NCBI GenBank assembly: GCA_964605095.1
Contig: CAZSBS010000046.1
Location: forward strand, 1 to 23,273
From: JAUWQU01 sp964605095
GTDB taxonomy: Bacteria; Planctomycetota; Phycisphaerae; SM23-33
Reading direction: 5' to 3'
DNA: 23,273 nucleotides
Under the pieces are notes generated by a model. It was not told where the DNA came from, made no database searches, and saw only the letters and a program-made list of their open reading frames with translations. The position numbers and the translations under genes were made by a program. This document shows, piece by piece, positions 1 to 6,123 of this stretch. Positions within the stretch are counted from its first letter, which is position 1; each line of letters opens with the position of its first letter.

Positions 1-81
1 TAACCAATCGCCCTGGGGGCTCAAGAAGAGGTGCCAGGATTTGTCCTCGCACACCAACGACCCGCCTGCCCGCGAATTGTC

Positions 82-110
82 TTGGCTTGACCGCCTCGGC
101 CGGGTATACT
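82..110 (+). promoter_or_regulatory. Putative sigma70-type promoter for the radical SAM gene
   Basis: A -35-like TTGGCT (82-87) and a good -10 TATACT (105-110) are separated by exactly 17 bp, about 170 bases before the chosen start codon. The context GCCGGGTATACTCTT is nearly repeated at the putative promoter at 5546-5573 (GCCGGGTAGACTCTT), which supports a shared recognition sequence. The rest of 1-277 shows no convincing gene; its reading frames are short and unlike known proteins. This is pattern recognition only. Confidence 0.4.
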
Positions 111-277
111 CTTGCCCTTAACTTGCGAGATCGACCAAGCGGCCCGCCCCGAAGGCAGCGTTCTCGTGGACGGATTTCCGCGGCGGCGCCAACCTCGACC
201 TCCAGCCAGCCTTCGTACGACAAGCTAAGCGCGGCCGGGCCGTTCGCCGCCAAATGCGCACGAACCAAGGACACCCC

Positions 278-2080
278 ATGACTACATGCAGCACCATTGC
301 CCCCGTAACAGGCCAAGCCCATCCGGACCATCCCACACACCCCCTCGGCTCTCGCGCAAAGGTTTTGCTGACAAGCGTTTTCGGTCCGTACGCCCAGGAT
401 GACGAGTACGGCAGCCGGCGGATCAACCCCATGGAGCTTTACCACAACCAGGTTACCCGCGAGCAGGGGGCCTTCTCGCTGCGGATGTTCCACCGGAGCT
501 GGGGGCTGATGCTCATCCAGGCCAACATCGCCGCCAAATGCACCTGCCTGGATTTTCCCAAGCTCGACCGGTTCATCCAGGAATTGCAGGATAATCAGTA
601 TGACATTATCGGCATAAGCGCCATCGCCCCCAACATCGGCAAGGTGGTCGAGATGTGCAGTCTGATCCGTAAGTATCAGCCGGAGGCGACCGTTGTCGTC
701 GGCGGGCACATCTCCAACCTCGACGGCCTGTCCGACCGCATCGACGCCGACTACGTCGCCCGAGGCGAGGGCGTGCGGTGGTTCCGCGCGTTCCTGGGCG
801 AGGATACCGAACAGCCCATCCGCCACCCGCATATATGGTCGGCCCCGCGCAGGCGAAGCCTCGGCGTGAACATCCCCTTCAGCCCGGACAATTTGGCCGC
901 GACGCTTATCCCGTCGGTGGGCTGCCCGCTTGGGTGCAACTTCTGCTCGACCTCGGCGATGTTCGGCGGCAAGGGCAAGTTCGTGGACTTCTACCACACG
1001 GGCGATGAACTGTTCGAGATCATGGTCAAGCTGGAGGAGGCCATGCACATGAGGTCGTTCTTTGTCATGGACGAGAACTTCCTGCTTCACCGCCCGCGTG
1101 CGCTTCGTCTGCTCGAGCTGATGAAGGAACACGACAAGGCCTGGGCGCTGTACGTCTTCAGTTCGGCCAACGCGATCAAGCTTTACAAGATGGAGGAGCT
1201 TGTCGCCTTGGGCATCTCGTGGGTGTGGATGGGCCTGGAGGGCAAGGACAGCGAGTATTCCAAGCTGAATAACACAGACACGCGGCAGCTCGTCCGCGAG
1301 CTCCAGTCGCACGGCATACGCGTGCTCGGCTCGACGATCATCGGCCTGGAGGAGCACAACGCCGACAACATCGACGAGGCAATCGACTACGCCGTCAGCC
1401 ACGACACGGAGTTCCACCAGTTCATGCTCTACTCGCCGTCGCCCGGCTCGCCGCTGCACGCCGACCTCAAGCGGCGCGGCGTGATCCTCAGCGACGAAGA
1501 GATCGACCCCGCCGACGTCCACGGGCAGTACCGCTTCAACTGGCGGCACGGGTCGATCGAGCCGGGCGCCGAGACCGAGATGCTCCAGCGGGCGTTCAAA
1601 CGCGACTTCGAGGTCAACGGACCCAGCGTGCTTCGCGTCGCGCGGACCACGCTTGAAGGCTGGAAGCGGTACCGCAACCATCCCGACGCGAGGATTCGGC
1701 GGCGCTTTGAGTGGGAGGCCGATGGGCTGGCGACTACTTTCGCCGGCGCCCTCTGGGCTGGGCGCAAGTGGTTCCGAAAGATCGGCAACGACCAGGTCGC
1801 GCAGCGACTGTCCGAGACGCTCAAGGGAATCTATCGCGAGTTCGGCCTGAAGGCCCGCCTCGCCGGGCCGGTGTATGGGCGCATCATTCACATGCTGCTC
1901 AAACGCGAGGACCGTCGCCTCAAGGCCGGGTGGACCTGGGAACCGCCGACGTTCTACGAGCGCAACTACCAGCAGCCCGGCGATTCATCCGCGAAAATGG
2001 CGCAATGGGTGGAGCCGGGCAAGTCGTCCGAGCCGGCAACCGTTGCGGCGCAAGCGGCCCCCGCCGCCGTTGGCGGCTGA
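278..2080 (+). CDS. B12-binding-type radical SAM protein
   Basis: A 600-residue protein with the order typical of cobalamin-binding radical SAM enzymes. The N-terminal Rossmann-like part (about residues 25-165) includes YDIIGISAIAPN and ATVVVGGHISN. The radical SAM core follows, with the cluster motif CPLGCNFC (Cys216, Cys220, Cys223) that binds the [4Fe-4S]/SAM centre. The C-terminal 200 residues are helical and specific to a subfamily I cannot name. The classical DxHxxG cobalamin motif is not visible in the N-terminal part, so B12 binding, if real, would not use the usual lower-ligand His. I chose ATG 278 because AAGGA lies six bases upstream; the in-frame ATG at 254 has no such site. Such enzymes usually methylate or rearrange lipids or natural products at unactivated carbons. 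The substrate cannot be told, and no partner gene is adjacent. Confidence 0.85.
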   Translation: MTTCSTIAPVTGQAHPDHPTHPLGSRAKVLLTSVFGPYAQDDEYGSRRINPMELYHNQVTREQGAFSLRMFHRSWGLMLIQANIAAKCTCLDFPKLDRFIQELQDNQYDIIGISAIAPNIGKVVEMCSLIRKYQPEATVVVGGHISNLDGLSDRIDADYVARGEGVRWFRAFLGEDTEQPIRHPHIWSAPRRRSLGVNIPFSPDNLAATLIPSVGCPLGCNFCSTSAMFGGKGKFVDFYHTGDELFEIMVKLEEAMHMRSFFVMDENFLLHRPRALRLLELMKEHDKAWALYVFSSANAIKLYKMEELVALGISWVWMGLEGKDSEYSKLNNTDTRQLVRELQSHGIRVLGSTIIGLEEHNADNIDEAIDYAVSHDTEFHQFMLYSPSPGSPLHADLKRRGVILSDEEIDPADVHGQYRFNWRHGSIEPGAETEMLQRAFKRDFEVNGPSVLRVARTTLEGWKRYRNHPDARIRRRFEWEADGLATTFAGALWAGRKWFRKIGNDQVAQRLSETLKGIYREFGLKARLAGPVYGRIIHMLLKREDRRLKAGWTWEPPTFYERNYQQPGDSSAKMAQWVEPGKSSEPATVAAQAAPAAVGG

Positions 2081-2182
2081 CGCACAGCGCACCCGCAAAA
2101 TAGCCGCCAGGGCAAAACGCGGATTCATCGCGGAGGAAGTCGATCCGCGCTGATCCCCGCCCATTATCTCATGCTTACTTGC

Positions 2183-2211
2183 TTGGCCTGGCTGGATGGC
2201 AGTGATAGAAT
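2183..2211 (+). promoter_or_regulatory. Putative promoter for the PDZ protein gene
   Basis: TTGGCC (2183-2188), a 17-bp spacer and TAGAAT (2206-2211) lie 82 bases before the start codon at 2293. The -35 resembles the TTGGCT upstream of the first gene. The spacer between the genes (2081-2292) also holds a 7-bp inverted repeat, CGCGGAT/ATCCGCG (2118-2124 and 2143-2149), without a T tract. Confidence 0.4.
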
Positions 2212-2292
2212 CATGCGCACCCGCGGCGGTCGCGGGCGGAAACCTGTCGGGCACGGGTGACTATTGTGCGGCACTTCATAAGGAACGACGAT

Positions 2293-4737
2293 ATGGCTCT
2301 CGGAAGAATCGGGCGATTGATGCTGGCGGCGGGGTTGTTGGTGTTGGCAAACGCGGCGACGCTTTCGGCCGCGAGGCCCTCGCCCAAGGGCAAGCCCGCC
2401 CAGTTGGATTTCACCAAGGGCGACAAGCCGATGCAGAGCCGCGACGTCAACCTGGGCGCCACCGGCATGCGAGGCTGGATGTGGTCGTGGCGCCAGCGCA
2501 CGACGGATTCGCGGCAGATCCTCGTGACCGAGGTCGCGGCCGGCTCGCCCGCCGACGGGGTGATGCTCAAGGGCGACGTGATCCTCGGCATCGACTCCAA
2601 GCCCTTCGACAGTGATGCGCGAATAGCCTTCGGCCACGCTCTGACCGCGGCTGAGACGGAGGCCGGCAAGGGCCTGCTCAAGCTCATCCGCTGGCGCGAC
2701 GGAAAGACGGAGAACGTCGAGCTCAAGCTCAAGGTCCTTGGCGCCTACAGCGCCACCGCGCCGTACGACTGCCCGAAGTCCAAGGCCATCTTCGAGCAGG
2801 GCTGCGCCGCCCTGGCCAAGGCGGGCCTGCGAGAAGTGTCCATTCCTAACGACTTCGCCGCGCTGGCCCTGCTGGCCTCCGGCAAGGAAGAATACCGGCC
2901 CATCCTGGCTGAGTACGCCAAGAAGGTCGCCCTGGCACTTCGCCCGCCCGAGTGGTGGTGGCATTACGGGTACGGCGACCTGTTCCTGACCGAATACTAC
3001 GCCGCCACGCGGGACAAGGCCATCCTGCCGGCCCTGCGGGAGACCGTGCTGGAGATCGCCGCCTTCCAGAGCGGTGTCGGCACCTGGGGCCACGAGCACA
3101 GGCTTATCAACGGCGTCAACCTGGCCGGGTACGGCTCGATGAACCAGACCGGCCTGTGCGTGACCATTCCGCTGGTGGTCGCCCGCAAGGCAGGGCTGGC
3201 CGAGCCGCAGATCGACCGCGCCATCGCCAAGTCGGCCGCGTTCATGAGATGGTACGTCGGCAAAGGTTCGCTGCCCTACGGCGACCACGACCCGTGGATG
3301 GAGCACGAGGACAACGGCAAGAACTCGATGGGGGCCGTGCTGTACGACCTGCTGGGCGACGCCGAGGCGGCGGAGTATTTCTCGAAGATGGCCACCGCCG
3401 GCTACACCGAGCGCGAGAGAGGCCACACGGGCAACTACTTCAACGTCGCATGGGCGATGATGGGCGTCTCACGATCCGGGCCCAACGCGACGGGCGCGTA
3501 CCTCAAGGAGACGGCCTGGTACTACGACCTGGCCCGCCGCTGGGACGGCACGTTCGCCCACCAGGGGATACCCAGCGAAAACGGCGACTCCTACGGCGGG
3601 TGGGACGCCAGCGGCTCGTACCTGCTGGGCTACAGCCTGGGCCTGCGGAGCCTCTATATCACCGGCAAGGCCCCCAGCAAGGCACCCGCGCTTACGGCGG
3701 CCGGCGCGGCATCCGTGATTGAAGACGGCAAGCACTTCACCCGATGGGACGGGGAAGACAGCTACGACGACATGAGCGACGCGGATCTATTCAAGCGCCT
3801 ATCGAGCTGGTCGCCGATCGTCCGCATCCGCGCCGCGCGGAGCCTGGCCCATCACAAGGGCGACTACACGGACAAGCTGGTCAAGATGCTCGACAGCAAG
3901 AACGTTTACGAGGTCCACGGCGCCTGCGCGGCTCTTGGCCAGCTTGGCCCGCGGGCCGGCGCCGCGGTGGCGAAACTGCGGGAGATCCTCAAGGGCGACG
4001 ATCCGTGGCTGATCATGCTGGCAGTCGAGGCCCTTGCCAAGCAGGACGACGCCACCCGCAAGGCTGTCACACCGGAACTGCTGGCGCTGGCGACCCGCAA
4101 TATCAGCACCGATCCGCGCCGCCATGTCCAGCGGGCCCTGGCGACCGCCCTCTTCGGCCAGTTCCCAGGTGGGCCAAAGGGCATCTTCGCCGATTCGATG
4201 GATTATGACGGCGACGAGAAACTGCTGGTCGCGGCCTTCGGCGCCATCCTGAAAAACGAGGACGCCCGGACCAGGGGCGTGCTGTCCAGCGCCGTCGAGA
4301 GCATAAAGGACGGCGACCAGCTTGCGGCCTGCCTGCCCGCGGTCCTCGATGCCGCGCGGACCCTGGCCCCCAGCGACGAGATGTTCGCCGACCAGATCCG
4401 CACGGCCTGCCTGCACCTGTTGGCCAAGATGCGGATCAGCGAGGGCATGCAGTTCTGCGTCGACCAGATCGACCTGGACCGATGGGGTTCGCGCGTGCTG
4501 CCATGCCTTGTCGCCCTCAAGAAGTACGGCTCAAACGCCCAGCCACTGCTGCCCAAGCTCCGCGAGCTGCGCCAGCAAATCGCCGCCCAGCGTGGCGAAG
4601 ACGAGTCCAAGACCACCAACCTCGCCGCCTTCGACGACGCTATAAAGACGATCGAGAACGACAAGAACCCGCCAAAGCTGCGAACCGCACAGGAAGCAAT
4701 CCGGCAAGCGAAGCAAGACGCCGGGCCGTCGCGATGA
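2293..4737 (+). CDS. Secreted PDZ-domain protein with C-terminal HEAT-like repeats (DUF6288-like)
   Basis: An 814-residue protein. It begins with a signal peptide (charged MALGRIGR, then a hydrophobic run ending near ANAATLSAA), so it is probably exported. Residues about 50-135 form a PDZ-like domain: LVTEVAAGSPADGVMLKGD is a typical PDZ core followed by VILGIDSKPF. The middle (about 150-480) has Gly/Trp-rich segments such as EWWWHYGYGDLFLTEYYA and HGHTG-type motifs, with spacing like an all-alpha toroid. The last 300 residues contain repeated helical pairs (VRIRAARSLAHHKGDY, VYEVHGACAALGQLGP) characteristic of HEAT repeats. The layout resembles planctomycete proteins annotated DUF6288, which I recall rather than computed. 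The start at ATG 2293 has AAGGA eight bases upstream; the earlier GTG at 2257 would bury the signal peptide. Function unknown; a scaffold or polysaccharide-related role in the periplasm is possible. Confidence 0.75.
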   Translation: MALGRIGRLMLAAGLLVLANAATLSAARPSPKGKPAQLDFTKGDKPMQSRDVNLGATGMRGWMWSWRQRTTDSRQILVTEVAAGSPADGVMLKGDVILGIDSKPFDSDARIAFGHALTAAETEAGKGLLKLIRWRDGKTENVELKLKVLGAYSATAPYDCPKSKAIFEQGCAALAKAGLREVSIPNDFAALALLASGKEEYRPILAEYAKKVALALRPPEWWWHYGYGDLFLTEYYAATRDKAILPALRETVLEIAAFQSGVGTWGHEHRLINGVNLAGYGSMNQTGLCVTIPLVVARKAGLAEPQIDRAIAKSAAFMRWYVGKGSLPYGDHDPWMEHEDNGKNSMGAVLYDLLGDAEAAEYFSKMATAGYTERERGHTGNYFNVAWAMMGVSRSGPNATGAYLKETAWYYDLARRWDGTFAHQGIPSENGDSYGGWDASGSYLLGYSLGLRSLYITGKAPSKAPALTAAGAASVIEDGKHFTRWDGEDSYDDMSDADLFKRLSSWSPIVRIRAARSLAHHKGDYTDKLVKMLDSKNVYEVHGACAALGQLGPRAGAAVAKLREILKGDDPWLIMLAVEALAKQDDATRKAVTPELLALATRNISTDPRRHVQRALATALFGQFPGGPKGIFADSMDYDGDEKLLVAAFGAILKNEDARTRGVLSSAVESIKDGDQLAACLPAVLDAARTLAPSDEMFADQIRTACLHLLAKMRISEGMQFCVDQIDLDRWGSRVLPCLVALKKYGSNAQPLLPKLRELRQQIAAQRGEDESKTTNLAAFDDAIKTIENDKNPPKLRTAQEAIRQAKQDAGPSR

Positions 4738-4794
4738 TATTATTATTCAGAGGCCGCGGATGGGCCTTCGGTCAGCAGTTCAGGGAGCACGATC

Positions 4795-5121
4795 ATGAAA
4801 AGAGCGATTCTTCTTGTAAGCCTGTTGCTGGCGACAATGGGCAGCCTGGCTGGGTGCGTCAAGGTTGATGCCAAGGCGCCCGAGAACATAGGGTGGGGCT
4901 CGCCGCAGCCACAGGCGTCGATTCCCTCGGCCGACCCGTCCAGTAAGGCCGACCTGCTCCGCGAGAACCAGCAGCTCCGCCAGCGAGTGGCCTGGCTGGA
5001 CGAGCAGAACCGCAAACTGGCCAAGAAGTCCGGCGAGATCGAGGCCGACAAGCGAGAGATCCAGGCCGAGATGGCGAAAATCGCCGCCGAGCGCGACCGG
5101 TACATTCGCGCCCGCCGGTAG
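4795..5121 (+). CDS. Small coiled-coil lipoprotein A
   Basis: A 108-residue protein with a classical lipoprotein signal: MKR, a hydrophobic stretch, then lipobox LAGC with the modified cysteine at residue 21. The mature protein starts with VKVDAKAPENIG, then a Pro/Ser-rich linker. A charged helical segment follows (RENQQLRQRVAWLDEQNR onward to residue 104), with heptad spacing expected for a coiled coil. AGGGAG precedes the ATG at a normal distance. It lies 57 bases after the PDZ gene and 18 bases before a paralogue of the same design, so the two are probably co-transcribed. Function unknown; short envelope lipoproteins of this type often act as spacers or structural pins, as Lpp does in enterobacteria, but no homology to Lpp is evident. 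Confidence 0.8.
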   Translation: MKRAILLVSLLLATMGSLAGCVKVDAKAPENIGWGSPQPQASIPSADPSSKADLLRENQQLRQRVAWLDEQNRKLAKKSGEIEADKREIQAEMAKIAAERDRYIRARR

Positions 5122-5139
5122 AGCCAAAGGAGACTGTCC

Positions 5140-5475
5140 ATGTGCAGGAATGTCACATTGCTTTGTCTGCTGGGCGTCGCCCTGCTGCTGACCGGCTGCA
5201 TCAACATCAATGCGGACGCCAGAGGTTTGGGAGGCCGGCAGGAAGTTCGCGAAACCCCGCCGCCCGACCCGGCCAGCGACCCGCGAAGCATCGCCGTCCT
5301 CCAGCGCGAGAACGCCCAACTCCGCCAGAACCTCGCCCAGTTGGAGCGGGATAACCGGGCCTGGGAGTCGCAAATCGACCGCCAGGAGAACGAGAAGGAC
5401 GCCCTCGAGAAGCAGCGCGACAACCTGGAAGACCAGCGCGACCGCGCCAAGGATGCCCTCGACGACCGCGACTGA
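5140..5475 (+). CDS. Small coiled-coil lipoprotein B, paralogue of the preceding gene
   Basis: A 111-residue lipoprotein with lipobox LTGC (Cys20). The mature N-terminus, ININADARGLGG, parallels VKVDAKAPENIG in the upstream protein. A short Pro-rich linker leads to the helix LQRENAQLRQNLAQLERD, matching LRENQQLRQ in lipoprotein A. A highly charged Asp/Arg/Gln/Glu tail ends the protein with no aromatic residues in the last 40. AAGGAG lies eight bases before the ATG. The shared architecture and LxRENxQLRQ core indicate tandem duplication followed by divergence. Envelope location is clear from the signal; role unknown. Confidence 0.8.
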   Translation: MCRNVTLLCLLGVALLLTGCININADARGLGGRQEVRETPPPDPASDPRSIAVLQRENAQLRQNLAQLERDNRAWESQIDRQENEKDALEKQRDNLEDQRDRAKDALDDRD

Positions 5476-5545
5476 GCCGATCGCTTGGCCGCAAATAGCC
5501 TCGTCCATGCGTTCGAGTTTTGCGGGCATCGAAGAGAACCCGCCC

Positions 5546-5573
5546 TTGCAGATCTGCTCGTGCCGGGTAGACT
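5546..5573 (+). promoter_or_regulatory. Putative promoter for the small membrane protein
   Basis: TTGCAG (5546-5551), a 16-bp spacer and TAGACT (5568-5573) stand 47 bases before the start at 5621. The sequence around the -10 is almost the same as that at 105-110. Confidence 0.4.
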
Positions 5574-5620
5574 CTTCGCTCATGGGCGTCTGAAGCGTGT
5601 TCTTGATAAGGGGCACACAA

Positions 5621-5818
5621 ATGGGAAACGAGAATACGAGTACACCTGTCCTGTCAGGCATCTGCTTCATCGTGGCAGCCATCGTGGCAGGGGTTACTCT
5701 GTTCATTTGCGGCGCTGCCGCCATCGACGGTCACACCCTGCCACCAAATACGCTATTGGCAGGTTCGATTGCCTTGGTTGCTGCCGCCATCTCGGCCAGA
5801 TCAGTTGAGGGTCGATAG
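5621..5818 (+). CDS. Small two-helix membrane protein
   Basis: A 65-residue hypothetical protein. After a short polar start (MGNENTSTP) come two hydrophobic segments, GICFIVAAIVAGVTLFICGA and LLAGSIALVAAAISA, joined by a polar loop with DGHTLPP; this predicts a helical hairpin in the inner membrane. The ATG at 5621 has AAGGGG at a good distance; an in-frame GTG at 5597 would add eight residues and lacks such a site. It has its own likely promoter and is separated from the lipoproteins by 145 bases and from recN by about 305. No family recognised. Confidence 0.55.
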   Translation: MGNENTSTPVLSGICFIVAAIVAGVTLFICGAAAIDGHTLPPNTLLAGSIALVAAAISARSVEGR

Positions 5819-6123
5819 AAGAAGGGGGGGGGAATAAGCAGTCCCATCTTTCCCGCGACTTCCCGGGCTGGCAGAATTTTTCCTGTTGACTTCCCCGTAC
5901 AAATGACGAACATATGTACGGGCAGGGTTTGGACTGCCCTGCGGGCGGCGGAAAGTCGCCTGCCCGGCCGGAACGAAAACATACGCGTCATAGCATGCAG
6001 GCGTGACACCACGTCGCCCGCGGCCCGAGCGGTTCTTCCGACGCTCTGCCGGGAGTTGTGCCAACGCAGCCTGCCGGAACAGGCGTTGCTTCGACAGGCC
6101 GTCGAGGCGAAGGAGACATTGGC
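5819..6123 (+). other. Non-coding spacer and structured leader before recN
   Basis: About 305 bases without a credible gene. Notable contents are a run of nine G (5824-5832), a -35-like TTGACT (5886-5891), a strong dyad (5894-5922), and two further potential stem-loops. These are GGGCAG/CTGCCC (5920-5925 with 5934-5939) and CGGGCGGCG pairing with CGCC-T-GCCCG around a GAAAGT loop (5942-5966). The ribosome binding site AAGGAG (6110-6115) is near the end. A transcript starting just after the TTGACT element would carry a structured leader of roughly 200 bases. Confidence 0.5.
5894..5922 (+). promoter_or_regulatory. Palindromic operator candidate upstream of recN, containing an SOS-like box
   Basis: Two 12-base arms (5894-5905 and 5911-5922) pair with one mismatch around the loop ACGAA. 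Inside, 5907-5920 reads CGAACATATGTACG, one base away from the LexA box known in Bacillus (CGAACRNRYGTTCG). A TTGACT hexamer begins eight bases earlier (5886). RecN is a classical SOS gene, so a LexA site here would be logical. However, the SOS-like box is not centred on the larger dyad, so another regulator or an RNA hairpin is equally possible. The LexA motif of this organism is unknown to me. Confidence 0.35.

Noticed and set aside
254..277. Upstream ATG at 254 as start of the radical SAM gene
   Set aside because: No ribosome binding site precedes it, whereas AAGGA lies correctly before the ATG at 278.
2118..2149. Rho-independent terminator after the radical SAM gene
   Set aside because: The 7-bp stem has an 18-base loop and no T run follows.
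2164..3426. A 420-codon open frame on the minus strand opposite the PDZ gene
   Set aside because: It is a mirror of the strongly biased + strand gene. The translation is low in structure-forming patterns, has no known motif, and the + strand gene has a signal peptide, PDZ core and ribosome site.
5824..5832. Run of nine G as a phase-variation tract
   Set aside because: It lies after the stop of the small membrane protein and outside any promoter core I can identify, so slippage would have no clear effect.
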